Shown in pieces: positions 48,123 through 57,254 of a stretch of 64,000 bases of DNA (positions are counted from its first letter, which is position 1; every line of letters starts with the position of its first letter). A program made the position numbers and the translations under genes. The DNA is from SIG603 sp963621245 (lineage in GTDB: Bacteria > Bacillota > Clostridia > Oscillospirales > Acutalibacteraceae). The DNA lies in assembly GCA_963621245.1 (NCBI GenBank), contig CAVFCW010000005.1, positions 62,001-126,000 on the forward strand, in the 5' to 3' direction. Under the pieces are notes generated by a model. It saw only the letters and a program-made list of their open reading frames with translations. It had not been told where the DNA came from and made no database searches.

Positions 48123-49049
48123 ATGGCATTAGATTCTGTTTTGAGCCTTGCTTCAACCGCGCTGGAGCTTGGACTGATAAGTTCTCTCACGGTTTTGGCA
48201 CTATTTTTAAGCTACTCGATGCTTAACGTCTGCGATCTTTCCACAGACGGCTGTTTCACTCTCGGCGCATCGGTGGGTGCGGTTGTAGCCGTTTCCGGTC
48301 ATCCCATACTTGCAATTTTTGCAGCTATGGGCAGCGGTGTTCTGTCGGGATTTGTCACGGCGTTATTGCAGACAAAAATGGGCGTTGACAGCCTTTTGTC
48401 GGGAATTATCGTGAATACGGCACTTTACTCGGTGAATATTGCGATAATGGGCGGTTCTTCACTTTTAAACTTAAACAAGACCGTGACAGTGTTTACCATA
48501 ATGCGTGATTTGCTCTCGGGTACATTCCTTGAGGGTGAATACAAGCTTGTCGTAATTATAATTGCCGTGCTTCTTGTTTCCGTTTTGCTCGGCTTATTCT
48601 TAAAAACAAGACTCGGACTTGCGATTCGTGCCACGGGCAATAACCCCGCTATGGTAAAATCTTCTTCAATTAACCCCGCAATGACCACGATAGTCGGTTT
48701 GTGCGTTGCGAACTCGTTCACGGCTCTTTCGGGCTGTCTTCTTGCTCAGTCACAAAAAAGCGTTAATATCGACATCGGAACGGGCATGGTCACAATAGCA
48801 CTTGCATCACTTCTCATCGGAGGAGCGTTCCTCGGAAAAGGAAAGGTACCGATTCGAATTTTCGGCATGATAGTCGGTGCAATCGTTTTCAGACTTGTTT
48901 ATACTGTCGCCCTCAGATTTAATCTTCCCGCTTACATGCTGAAACTTGTATCGTCCGTGATTGTTATTCTGGCTATTTCGCTTCCGTACTTCAAAAAGCA
49001 AATGCCTTATATAAAGAGAAGACTCAAAAAGGAGAACTACCGTGCTTAA
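48123..49049 (+). CDS. trpY: Tryptophan ABC transporter permease
   Basis: 308 residues with 8-9 hydrophobic segments, resembling branched-chain/sugar BPD_transp_2-type permeases: LFLSYSMLNVCDLSTDGCFTLGASVGAV near the N-terminus and LGLFLKTRLGLAIRATGNNPAMVKSS (about 160-185), the conserved loop that contacts the ATPase, followed by VTIALASLLIGGAFLG. Basic tail. Start behind AAGGAG. Overlaps trpZ by 8 bp. Confidence 0.9.
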   Translation: MALDSVLSLASTALELGLISSLTVLALFLSYSMLNVCDLSTDGCFTLGASVGAVVAVSGHPILAIFAAMGSGVLSGFVTALLQTKMGVDSLLSGIIVNTALYSVNIAIMGGSSLLNLNKTVTVFTIMRDLLSGTFLEGEYKLVVIIIAVLLVSVLLGLFLKTRLGLAIRATGNNPAMVKSSSINPAMTTIVGLCVANSFTALSGCLLAQSQKSVNIDIGTGMVTIALASLLIGGAFLGKGKVPIRIFGMIVGAIVFRLVYTVALRFNLPAYMLKLVSSVIVILAISLPYFKKQMPYIKRRLKKENYRA

Positions 49050-49836
49050 GCTAACTAATATATCAAAGACCTTTAACCCCGGAACCGTTAATGAGAAAAA
49101 GGTTTTTGACGGACTTAATTTTCATGTGAATAAGGGAGATTTTGTCTCGATTATCGGCGCTAACGGTGCGGGCAAATCTACTCTTTTCAATGCAATATCC
49201 GGTACATTTATAACCGACAGCGGTAAAATCGAGCTTGACGGCGAGGATATCACATTTACAAAGGAACATATTCGCTCAAGAAAAATCGGCAGACTATTCC
49301 AAGACCCCATGCTCGGCAGTGCGCCCGGAATGACGATAGGTGAGAATTTGGCACTTGCAGCCGGCCACGGCGGTTGGCTCAGTTTTGTCTCGAAAAAGGA
49401 CAGAGACGCATTCAGAGAAAAACTTTCTCTGCTCGGAATGGGACTTGAAGACAGAATGAATCAGCCCGTCGGACTTCTCTCGGGCGGTCAGAGACAGGCG
49501 CTTACGCTTCTCATGGCGACTTACAATCCGCCGAAACTTCTGCTTCTTGACGAGCACACGGCGGCTCTTGACCCGGGAACGGCTCAAAAGGTTCTCGAGA
49601 TAACAAAGAAAACCGTTGCGGAGAACAATTTGACTTGCCTTATGATTACTCACAACATGCAGTCGGCTCTTGACCTCGGAAACCGCACCGTTATGATGAA
49701 CAACGGACAAATCATTTTTGACGTGAGCGGTGAGGAGCGAAAAAATATGACAGTCGCTGATTTGCTTGAGAAGTTCAAGACGGCATCGGGTAAAGCTCTC
49801 GATAACGACAGAATGCTTTTGAGTGAAAAGCAATAA
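49042..49836 (+). CDS. trpZ: Tryptophan ABC transporter ATPase
   Basis: 264 residues from GTG 49042 with AAGGAG upstream. Walker A GANGAGKST (about 40), Q-loop LFQDPMLGSAPGMTI, signature LLSGGQRQAL (about 147), Walker B LLLLDEHTAALDP where His replaces the usual Pro after the catalytic Glu, and H-loop LMITHNMQSAL. Completes the TrpXYZ importer. Last gene before a strong terminator. Confidence 0.92.
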   Translation: MLKLTNISKTFNPGTVNEKKVFDGLNFHVNKGDFVSIIGANGAGKSTLFNAISGTFITDSGKIELDGEDITFTKEHIRSRKIGRLFQDPMLGSAPGMTIGENLALAAGHGGWLSFVSKKDRDAFREKLSLLGMGLEDRMNQPVGLLSGGQRQALTLLMATYNPPKLLLLDEHTAALDPGTAQKVLEITKKTVAENNLTCLMITHNMQSALDLGNRTVMMNNGQIIFDVSGEERKNMTVADLLEKFKTASGKALDNDRMLLSEKQ

Positions 49837-49858
49837 TAATAGAGAAAAACAGAATCTT

Positions 49859-49893
49859 AGCGGCGGCAGTTGAGTTTGCCGCCGTAATTTTTT
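49859..49893 (+). terminator. trpXYZ terminator
   Basis: Stem CGGCGGCA (49861-49868) / TGCCGCCG (49877-49884), extended by A-T pairs, then TAATTTTTT. Confidence 0.92.
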
Positions 49894-50010
49894 GAAATAT
49901 TCAAAAAGATTTCAAATCGAGGTAGAATTGAGGGCGGATTTGTGCTAAAATAAAAAGACCGTAAATCAAATCTAACCCCCAATTTTTGATTGATAGGAAA
50001 GGAAAGTAAA

Positions 50011-50280
50011 ATGAAAGCAGTAATTACAGTTCTCGGAAAAGACATGGTTGGTATCCTCGCAAAGGTTTCTTCGGTTTGCGCTGAAAAAAACGTTAATGTC
50101 ATTGAGGTTACCCAGTCCATTATGCAGGATATGTTTGCCATGATTATGATGGTAGACGTATCAAACAGCACAATTCCTTTTGCCGACTTGGCAGATGAGC
50201 TTGTGAGCGTGGGCGAAACCATGGGACTTAAGATTCACGTCATGCATGAAGATATTTTTAACTCGATGCACAAAATCTGA
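50011..50280 (+). CDS. ACT domain protein (UPF0237 type)
   Basis: 89 residues from ATG 50011 behind AAAGGAAAG. A single ACT domain: AVITVLGKDMVGILAKVSSVCAEKN-type N-terminal half with the DMVGILAKV ligand-loop motif, and VIEVTQSIMQDMFAMIMMVDVSN. It is always near the UPF0210 partner that follows here after 15 bp. Probably an amino-acid-binding regulatory subunit of that protein; the ligand is unknown. An extended -10 promoter (TGC-TAAAAT, about 49943-49951) precedes it. Confidence 0.9.
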   Translation: MKAVITVLGKDMVGILAKVSSVCAEKNVNVIEVTQSIMQDMFAMIMMVDVSNSTIPFADLADELVSVGETMGLKIHVMHEDIFNSMHKI

Positions 50281-50295
50281 TGAGAGGTACTTTCA

Positions 50296-51657
50296 ATGCT
50301 TGAGACAAGAGATATACTCGAAACCATTAATATGATAGATAACGAAGACCTCGATGTGCGTACCATTACTATGGGCATATCGCTTCTTGACTGCACCGAT
50401 GAGAACATCGATGCCGCTTGCACCAAGGTCTACGATAAAATTTGCCGCTACGCTTCAAACCTCGTAAAAACCGGCGAGGACATAAGCAAGGAGTATGGCA
50501 TTCCGATAGTCAACAAGAGAATTTCCGTCACACCAATCGCTTTAATCGCAGGTGCTTGCCCCGGAAAAGATCCGATTAAATTTGCACATGCACTTGACCG
50601 AGCCGCAAAAGAAGTAGGAGTAAACTTCCTCGGCGGTTATTCCGCACTCGTTCAGAAGGGATTCGGTCCCGGTGATTATGCTCTTATCGAGAGTATTCCT
50701 CAGGCTCTTGCCGAGACGGACGTCGTGTGCGCTTCCGTAAATGTCGGCTCTACCAAAGCGGGCATTAATATGGATGCCGTTAAAAAGATGGGTCAGATTG
50801 TAAAAACTTCTGCCGAGATTACAGCCGAGAGAGAGTGCATCGGTGCGGCAAAGCTCGTTGTTCTGTGCAATGCTCCCGAGGATAACCCGTTTATGGCGGG
50901 CGCATTCCACGGCGTAAGCGAGCCTGACTGCGTTATAAACGTTGGCGTATCTGGCCCCGGTGTTGTAAGAGCAGCCATTGCAAAGGCTTCCGACACCGAT
51001 ACTATCGATCAGATTGCCGATCTCATAAAGAAAACCGCATTCAAGATTACAAGAATGGGTCAGCTCGTCGCCATGGAGGCTTCAAAAAGACTTTGCGTGC
51101 CTTACGGAATTGTCGACCTCTCTTTGGCACCAACTCCCGCAGTCGGCGACAGCGTTGCATATATTCTCGAGGAAATGGGAATTGAGAAGTGCGGCGGATT
51201 CGGAACAACCGCAACTCTCGCCATGCTCAACGATGCTGTTAAAAAGGGCGGAGTTATGGCTTCTTCTCACGTTGGCGGACTTTCCGGTGCATTTATTCCC
51301 GTATCAGAGGATGCCGGCATGATTGCCGCCGCAAGATGCGGAGCTCTCAGCCTTAACAAGCTTGAGGCGATGACTTCAGTTTGCTCGGTCGGTCTTGATA
51401 TGATTATAATCCCCGGTGACACAACCGCAGAGGTTATCTCGGGTATTATTGCAGACGAGGCGGCTATCGGTATGGTCAACTCTAAGACTACCGCTTGCCG
51501 ACTTATCCCCGCTATCGGAAAAAAAGCTGGCGAGGAACTCAATTTCGGCGGACTTCTCGGCGGCGGCCCAATCATGGATGTCAGCCCCTATTCACCCAAG
51601 AAGTTTATTGATCGCGGCGGAAGAATTCCCGCACCGCTTCAGGCACTTAAAAACTGA
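50296..51657 (+). CDS. UPF0210/DUF711 (PFL-like) protein
   Basis: 453 residues, full length for the family. Conserved segments DLDVRTITMGISLLDC at the N-terminus, VNKRISVTPIALIAGACPGKD, VNFLGGYSALVQKGF, CVINVGVSGPGVVRAAI, ITRMGQLVAMEAS, GIVDLSLAPTPAVGDSVAYILEEMGIEKCGGFGTTATLAMLNDAVKKGG and LIPAIGKKAGEELNFGGLLGGGP. The fold is related to pyruvate-formate-lyase-like barrels but it lacks the glycyl radical motif. Function unknown. Paired with the upstream ACT protein. Confidence 0.9.
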   Translation: MLETRDILETINMIDNEDLDVRTITMGISLLDCTDENIDAACTKVYDKICRYASNLVKTGEDISKEYGIPIVNKRISVTPIALIAGACPGKDPIKFAHALDRAAKEVGVNFLGGYSALVQKGFGPGDYALIESIPQALAETDVVCASVNVGSTKAGINMDAVKKMGQIVKTSAEITAERECIGAAKLVVLCNAPEDNPFMAGAFHGVSEPDCVINVGVSGPGVVRAAIAKASDTDTIDQIADLIKKTAFKITRMGQLVAMEASKRLCVPYGIVDLSLAPTPAVGDSVAYILEEMGIEKCGGFGTTATLAMLNDAVKKGGVMASSHVGGLSGAFIPVSEDAGMIAAARCGALSLNKLEAMTSVCSVGLDMIIIPGDTTAEVISGIIADEAAIGMVNSKTTACRLIPAIGKKAGEELNFGGLLGGGPIMDVSPYSPKKFIDRGGRIPAPLQALKN

Positions 51658-51675
51658 TTATTGTTTAAATATCGA

Positions 51676-51702
51676 GGGACGGTCGTTCGACTGTCCCTTT
51701 TT
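51676..51702 (+). terminator. Terminator of the ACT-UPF0210 operon
   Basis: Stem GGGACGGTC / GACTGTCCC (one G-T pair), GTTC loop, TTTTT. Confidence 0.9.
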
Positions 51703-51713
51703 GTTATATAAAT

Positions 51714-51744
51714 AAAAAAATCCTCGGACAAAACATCCGAGGAT
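51714..51744 (-). terminator. Terminator of the pyrophosphatase gene
   Basis: 9-bp stem ATCCTCGGA (51720-51728) / TCCGAGGAT (51736-51744); on the minus strand a run of T (complement of 51714-51720) follows. Confidence 0.9.
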
Positions 51745-51759
51745 TTATAATATACGGTT

Positions 51760-53418
51760 TTAGCCGTTCTCGTTCATTCTCTGCATAGCCTTGAGAATAT
51801 TCGGCATAGCCTGTTTTTTACGGCTTACGATGCCCGGGAGGAATGCGATTCCGTTTTCTACCTTGACGCCGAATGCGTTCTCGATAATCTCTTCGATTCC
51901 TTCACCGACGAAAATTGCTTTTGAAGAACCAATCATGACATCTGTGAGGAGCATAACGATGATATCCATCTTTGTTGTCTCCATAACCTGATCAAGATAC
52001 GGTCTCATGCGCACAATGAGTTTTTCGGTGTCTTCGTCGCCGATTACGCTGACCTGAGCAATACCGATTTTCTTATCTTCTGAGTTGAAGGTTTTGAAGT
52101 CGGCATAGAAGATTTCTTCCTCGGTCTGATTGTTGTGATTGCAACCCGCTCTGAACATCTGTGTTGCGAACTCCTCTGGATCGATGCCGGCAATAGCGGC
52201 AAGCTCATATGCAGTCTGCTTGTCGATCGCAGTGCATGTGGGGGAGCGGAAACAAAGTGTGTCGGACAGAATTGCAGAGCAAAGCAAGCCTGCAATTTTC
52301 GGCTCAATCTCAACATTTGACTCGTGATACATCATTGTGATGATTGTAGCGGTACAGCCGAGCGGCATATTTCTGAAGTTAATCGGCTGCATGGTCTGAA
52401 TAGCGCCGATTCTGTGGTGGTCGATAACCTCGATAATCTCGCAGCTTTCAATGCCGTCAACAGCCTGAGAAGCCTCGTTGTGGTCAACCATAACAACCTT
52501 TTTGTCCTCGACATCGAGAAGATTTCGCTGTGACAAAAGTCCGATGTAGTTTTCGTTTTTGTCGAGAACGGGGAAGTAACGGATTCTCTGCTTTGTCATG
52601 ATGGACTTAACATGAGAAACGAGATCGTAATCGTGGAAATAAATAAGGTCGTGGTCACGCATAACCTGTCTTACGGGAATACTCTGATTGATAAGTCTTG
52701 CTGTCGTAAACGTATCAAAAGGAGTAACAATAATCGTGCAGCCGTTAGCTTCTGCAAGATTTTTAATAAGCTTTGAGATTTTTTCGCCGCTTGAAAGGCA
52801 AACGATTATCCATTCTGCACCGGCTTCGATAGCGTTGAGCATAGCGCCCGAACGGTTTCCCAAAATAACAAGCGAATGTTTGCCTACAAGCTGAGAAACG
52901 GTCTCGTCGTTAGATGCACCGATGATAACATTTCCTTCGTTAAAGCTTCTGTCCATATCACCGACGATGAGGTCGCCCGAGAGAGTTTCAACAATATTCT
53001 TGCACAATACGCCCGAATCGGAAAGTGATGTGGAGCTGTTCTGTGCCATTGAGTTTCTTGCAACGTCTCCTCTTGTGAGTACGCCGACAAGCTTGCCGCC
53101 GTCAAGAACGGGCAGAGTAGGAACGGACTCACGCTCCATGATTTGCCAAGCCTTGAAAACAGATGTCTCTCTGTCGATGCCCTCGGCGTGACGCATCTCA
53201 ACGTCTCTGGCTCGGGGCTCGAGTGTATCCGCAAAGTGAGGGGCTCTCACCTTGAAATAGTCGAGAACGAATTTTGTCTCTTCGTTAAGTCTGCCTGCTC
53301 TTTTTGCGACATATTTAAGGTTAGTTGTCTTTCTTCTTAAATATGCGTAAGCGAGAGCGGAACAGATGGAGTCTGTATCGGGGTTTTTATGTCCGATAAC
53401 AATTACTTCTTTTTGCAT
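51760..53418 (-). CDS. ppaC: Manganese-dependent inorganic pyrophosphatase with CBS and DRTGG domains
   Basis: 552 residues, long for a family II pyrophosphatase (about 310) because of an inserted regulatory part. DHH domain motif GHKNPDTDS (about 8-16); a first CBS domain (about 75-130, LPVLDGGKLVGVLTRGDVARNS); a DRTGG-like domain (about 140-245); a second CBS (about 250-305, YFPVLDKNENYIGLLSQRNLLD); then VIDHHRIGAIQTMQPI and the DHHA2 C-domain (SRKKQAMPNILKAM). Such enzymes are inhibited by AMP and ADP and activated by ATP or diadenosine polyphosphates. Monocistronic, divergent from the broken cca gene. Confidence 0.93.
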   Translation of the reverse strand: MQKEVIVIGHKNPDTDSICSALAYAYLRRKTTNLKYVAKRAGRLNEETKFVLDYFKVRAPHFADTLEPRARDVEMRHAEGIDRETSVFKAWQIMERESVPTLPVLDGGKLVGVLTRGDVARNSMAQNSSTSLSDSGVLCKNIVETLSGDLIVGDMDRSFNEGNVIIGASNDETVSQLVGKHSLVILGNRSGAMLNAIEAGAEWIIVCLSSGEKISKLIKNLAEANGCTIIVTPFDTFTTARLINQSIPVRQVMRDHDLIYFHDYDLVSHVKSIMTKQRIRYFPVLDKNENYIGLLSQRNLLDVEDKKVVMVDHNEASQAVDGIESCEIIEVIDHHRIGAIQTMQPINFRNMPLGCTATIITMMYHESNVEIEPKIAGLLCSAILSDTLCFRSPTCTAIDKQTAYELAAIAGIDPEEFATQMFRAGCNHNNQTEEEIFYADFKTFNSEDKKIGIAQVSVIGDEDTEKLIVRMRPYLDQVMETTKMDIIVMLLTDVMIGSSKAIFVGEGIEEIIENAFGVKVENGIAFLPGIVSRKKQAMPNILKAMQRMNENG

Positions 53419-53450
53419 AGTAAATCCTTTCTGATTGTCTGACTGAATAA

Positions 53451-53479
53451 ATTATAACGATAAATTTCGCTAATTGCAA
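53451..53479 (-). promoter_or_regulatory. ppaC promoter
   Basis: Minus-strand -35 TTGCAA (53474-53479), 17-bp spacer, -10 TATAAT (53451-53456). Confidence 0.8.
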
Positions 53480-53487
53480 TAGCGAAA
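53465..53487. repeat. 8-bp inverted repeat over the ppaC -35 box
   Basis: TTTCGCTA (53465-53472) and TAGCGAAA (53480-53487) with a 7-bp spacer. It overlaps the ppaC -35 and ends 5 bp before the -35 of the divergent cca promoter, so one bound protein could affect both. Confidence 0.55.
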
Positions 53488-53491
53488 AGGC

Positions 53492-53520
53492 TTGAAACGG
53501 TTAGCTAAGGCAAATATAAT
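53492..53520 (+). promoter_or_regulatory. Promoter of the broken cca gene
   Basis: -35 TTGAAA (53492-53497), 17-bp spacer, -10 TATAAT (53515-53520). Still near consensus although the gene is disrupted. Confidence 0.8.
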
Positions 53521-53564
53521 ATATACAATATACGAGAAATTCAAGTGAAATTAAGGAGAAACCC

Positions 53565-54906
53565 ATGAATGCATTTATAGAGGATAAGCTTTTGGCGGAG
53601 AAAATTGGGGAAAAAGTGAATGAGCACGGCGGAAAGACCTATTACGTGGGCGGTTGCGTTAGGGATATGTTAATGGGTAACGAGCCGAACGATATCGATA
53701 TTGAAGTTTTCGGCGTGAGAGAAGAAGAGCTATGCGAAATTCTTGAAAGCGTAGGCGAATTAAAAGAGATAAAATCGGGATTTGATATATTTAATCTCAA
53801 AGACTCCTTGCTTGATATTACTTTGCCGAGAGAATCGGATAATGATTTGCCCAATCCCTTTATTAGCGAGCAAGAGGCGGCAAAAAGGCGGGATTTTACC
53901 GTGAACGCCGTGATGAAAAATGTTTTAAGCGGTGAAATTCTTGATTTTTTCGGCGGAGTGTCTGATGCAGAAAACAAAATAATCAGAGCTGTCTGTGAAA
54001 ACAGCATAGAAGATGATCCCTTGAGAGTGCTGAGACTAGCAGATTTTTGCGCAAGATTTCAAATGAAGCCGGAAGAACACACGGCATATCTTGCAGAACA
54101 TGCGGATTTAACTCATATTAAAGGGAGAGAGTTTTTGAAGAAGTTAAAAAAGCACTTCTAAAATCAGAAAAACCGTCAGTGTTTTTTGAAGTCCTGAGAG
54201 AAATAGATCAGCTTGATTTTTGGTTTCCCGAACTCAAAGAGCTTATTACAACGGAGCAAAATCCCGTTTGGCACCCTGAGGGAAGCGTTTGGAATCACAC
54301 GATGCTTGTGGTAAATGAGGCGGCAAAATTAAAAGTCCAAGCAAAAGAACCGCTTATGTTTATGCTTGCGGCACTTTTTCACGACCTCGGAAAAGCAGTG
54401 ACCACGACTGTCAAGGACGGAAAAATCATATCTTACGGGCACGATGTAAAGGGAGTAGACTTTACAGAAAAAAGCGATTAAACGCCTGACGAACAACAAT
54501 AAAATAAGAGATTACACAAAAAATATGACGCTTCTTCATATGCGGCCAAATGTTTTGGGTGCACAAAATTCGTCACAGAAGGCATATAACAAGCTTTTTT
54601 TTCTCGAGTGTTTGCCCCGAGGATCTTCTGCTTCTTGCAAAAGCCGATCATATGGGACGAACAAGCTATTCAGATTACAGCGAGACGGAGTGTAAACTGC
54701 AAAAAGCTTTACTTGGCTATGAAGAAATGCTAAAAAAACCGTATGTGACGGGAAAAGATCTTGTTAAAGCGGGAATTCGTCCCGGAGAAAATTTCTCGAA
54801 ACTATTGAAACTCTCCGAAAAGTTGCGCCTCGCCGAAACGCCTTACGAGTCGGCGTTTAAGCAAATTCTTTCCGAGGCAAGAAAAAGCGGTGCTCTTGAC
54901 AAGTGA
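53565..54906 (+). pseudogene. cca: CCA tRNA nucleotidyltransferase broken by three frameshifts
   Basis: The parts together give about 446 residues, normal length. Segment 1 (53565 to about 54125) has the nucleotidyltransferase head: YVGGCVRDMLMG, NDIDIEVFG (metal DxD) and RRDFTVNAV. Segment 2 (frame +2) has the HD motif LAALFHDLGKAV. Segment 3 resumes near 54601 with VCPEDLLLLAKADHMG to the stop at 54904-54906. Frame changes coincide with homopolymers: a missing G at 54123-54125, an extra A in the A6 at 54468-54473, and an extra T in the T8 at 54595-54602; between the last two the protein reads on in a third frame (IKRLTNNNKIRDYTKNMT). The ATG, its AAGGAG site and the promoter are intact. The tRNA in this window encodes its CCA, so loss could be tolerated. 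A sequencing artefact is the main alternative. Confidence 0.85.
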
Positions 54907-54916
54907 AACAACTTTA

Positions 54917-54945
54917 TTGACATTATCGCATATTTATTTTAAAAT
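54917..54945 (+). promoter_or_regulatory. rnj promoter
   Basis: -35 TTGACA (54917-54922), 17-bp spacer, -10 TAAAAT (54940-54945). Leader about 170 nt. Confidence 0.8.
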
Positions 54946-55076
54946 ATACGATACTTAAGTTGACACTTATTCTTCCGGAATCGGAACTGCGGAGGGATGT
55001 AATATAAAATGCGAGTCAATACTAAGCAACCATAGTATTTTGCCGCGAAAGAAAGAAATAGAGAAAGTACAAGTTT

Positions 55077-55105
55077 GTAGACGGGAGCAAAGGCTTCCCG
55101 TCTAC
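55077..55105 (+). other. Hairpin just upstream of the rnj ribosome binding site
   Basis: 10-bp perfect stem GTAGACGGGA (55077-55086) / TCCCGTCTAC (55096-55105), ending 4 nt before GGAGG (55110-55114). No T tract, so not a terminator. It may stabilise the message or serve autoregulation by RNase J. Confidence 0.6.
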
Positions 55106-55121
55106 CACGGAGGATTTAATT

Positions 55122-57224
55122 TTGACAGAGAAAAAAGTTAATAAGGCGCAGAAGGATAAGTCTGCACAGAATAAGGCGGGAAATCAGCTCGATATGCTTT
55201 ATTCGTCACTCGCACCGATAGCTCCTGCCAAGAAGCAGTCAGCTTCTAATCGAGTTGCCCAAAAATCGAAGAGCAAGAGCGCAAAGGTAAAAAAGACAAA
55301 GGAGACCGAGGGCGCACAGCAGCCGAAACAGTCAGGCAAGAAGAATAACAAGACTGTAAAAACAAAACCCAACAAGGAGCACAAGGAGAACAGACAACCC
55401 GAGAAAAACACCCAAAGTGCTTCTGTTAAGAAGGCAAATTACGGCAAGAAGAACGAGCCGAAGAAAAATCAGTCTCAGAATAACCGCTATTCAAACGGAA
55501 ATCACACAAAGTACGCTCAGCAGAATCAGGGCAAAAAGAATACTAAGAAAAACCGCAAACAGCTAAAACCGTCCGTTAAGGCATATTTCCTCGGCGGACT
55601 TAACGAGATAGGAAAGAACTTCACCGTTTTTGAGTGCGAAAACGATATGATAATCGTCGACTGCGGTCTTTCGTTCCCCGATGAGGAGATGCCAGGAATC
55701 GATGCAGTAATCCCCGTATTCACATTTGTTGAACAGAACAGAGACAAAATCCGTGCATTGTTCATCACTCACGGACACGAGGATCACATCGGCTCCGTGC
55801 CTTATCTTCTTCAGAAGATTAACATGCCTGTTTACGGCACCGCCTTGACTCTCGGATTGGTCGAGTCTAAGCTTCGTGAGTTCGGTCTTGACAGAATTTC
55901 CGATTTGAGGGTTTATCCTGCCGGATCAAGAATTAAGGCCGGCTGTTTCACGGTTGAGTTTATTCACGTAAACCACAGCATCGCCGATTCCGTCGCACTT
56001 GGAATACACACACCTGCGGGAACTATCGTTCACACGGGAGATTTTAAGATAGATTTAACCCCCGTCGAGGGAGAAACAACCGATTTGCACCGCTTTGCCG
56101 AGCTCGGAAACGAGGGTGTTCTCGCACTTCTCGCGGACTCCACCAATGCGGAGCGTCCCGGTTTCACACAGACGGAACAGAAAGTCAGAGCCACACTCGA
56201 CTCGATGTTTATGAGAGCGGGAAAGAAAAGAATTATCGTCGCAACATTTGCTTCATCGATAAGCCGTGTGCAGATGATTATCGACTGCGCCGCAAAATAC
56301 GGCAGAAAAGTAGCTCTTTCGGGCCGTAGCATGGTAAATGTTGTAGGCATTGCTTCTGAACTCGGATACATGAACGTTCCTGAAGGAATAATCGTGGATC
56401 TCTCCATGGTTAACCGCTACACGGACGATAACCTTGTTTTGATAACAACGGGCAGCCAGGGCGAGCCGATGAGCGCGCTCACGAGAATGGCAAACGCCGA
56501 GCACCGTCAGGTTGAAGTTGGAAGAAACGACTTTATCATTATTTCCGCAAGACCGATTCCCGGCAACGAGAAGGCTTTGGGCGGAGTTATAGACGAGCTT
56601 TTGAAGCGTGGCTGTGAGGTTATTTACGAGAGTATGTACGACCTACACGTTTCGGGTCACGCTTGTCAGGAAGAGCTCAAGCTTATGCAGTATCTTGTTA
56701 AGCCGAAGTATTTCATTCCCGTGCACGGCGAGCAGAAACACTTAATCAAACACGCAAAGCTTTCGATGGATCTCGGTATGCCGGAGGAGAATATCTTCAT
56801 AGGCGATATAGGAAACTGCGTTGAGATTAACGAAGATTTCATAAGAAAATGCGGAAATGTTCCTGCAGGCACACAGCTTGTGGACGGTTTGGGTGTTGGT
56901 GATGTCGGAGCGATTGTCTTGAGAGACAGAAAACTTCTCTCCGAGGACGGCATAATTATTGCCGTGTGCACGCTCGATTTCCAGACAAAGGATATTATTT
57001 CGGGCCCCGATATTATTTCGAGAGGCTTTGTATATGTGAGAGAATCCGAAGATATGATGGAGGAGGCTCGCAAGATTGCCGAAAATGCCATTTACGACTG
57101 CGTGGACGGCAATATTCACGAGTGGAATGTCATCAAGACTAAGGTGAGAGAGGCTCTCGCAAGATATTTCTATGAAAAGACAAAGCGTTCACCTATGATT
57201 TTGCCGATTATCATGGAGGCTTAA
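55122..57224 (+). CDS. rnj: Ribonuclease J with a long basic N-terminal extension
   Basis: 700 residues from TTG 55122 behind GGAGG. Residues 1 to about 148 are a disordered K/N/Q/S-rich tail absent from the usual 555-residue enzyme. The metallo-beta-lactamase/beta-CASP core begins at SVKAYFLGGLNEIGKN, with the zinc motif FITHGHEDHIGSVPYLL, VNHSIADSV, VHTGDF, the beta-CASP part with FASSISRVQMI and GSQGEP, and VHGEQKHL. The C-terminal domain is complete. It degrades and matures RNA by 5' exonuclease and endonuclease action. The basic tail may bind RNA or ribosomes. First gene of the block that continues with gdpP. Confidence 0.95.
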   Translation: MTEKKVNKAQKDKSAQNKAGNQLDMLYSSLAPIAPAKKQSASNRVAQKSKSKSAKVKKTKETEGAQQPKQSGKKNNKTVKTKPNKEHKENRQPEKNTQSASVKKANYGKKNEPKKNQSQNNRYSNGNHTKYAQQNQGKKNTKKNRKQLKPSVKAYFLGGLNEIGKNFTVFECENDMIIVDCGLSFPDEEMPGIDAVIPVFTFVEQNRDKIRALFITHGHEDHIGSVPYLLQKINMPVYGTALTLGLVESKLREFGLDRISDLRVYPAGSRIKAGCFTVEFIHVNHSIADSVALGIHTPAGTIVHTGDFKIDLTPVEGETTDLHRFAELGNEGVLALLADSTNAERPGFTQTEQKVRATLDSMFMRAGKKRIIVATFASSISRVQMIIDCAAKYGRKVALSGRSMVNVVGIASELGYMNVPEGIIVDLSMVNRYTDDNLVLITTGSQGEPMSALTRMANAEHRQVEVGRNDFIIISARPIPGNEKALGGVIDELLKRGCEVIYESMYDLHVSGHACQEELKLMQYLVKPKYFIPVHGEQKHLIKHAKLSMDLGMPEENIFIGDIGNCVEINEDFIRKCGNVPAGTQLVDGLGVGDVGAIVLRDRKLLSEDGIIIAVCTLDFQTKDIISGPDIISRGFVYVRESEDMMEEARKIAENAIYDCVDGNIHEWNVIKTKVREALARYFYEKTKRSPMILPIIMEA

Positions 57225-57254
57225 TTAAAATTTCGCTGAAAGGGGGAGAGCACA

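Noticed and set aside
54179..54481. Independent HD-domain gene
   Set aside because: The sequence joins in register with the preceding and following cca segments once single-base indels in homopolymers are allowed, so it is a piece of one broken gene.
54960..54990. Second rnj promoter with TTGACA at 54960-54965
   Set aside because: No acceptable -10 box at 16-19 bp.
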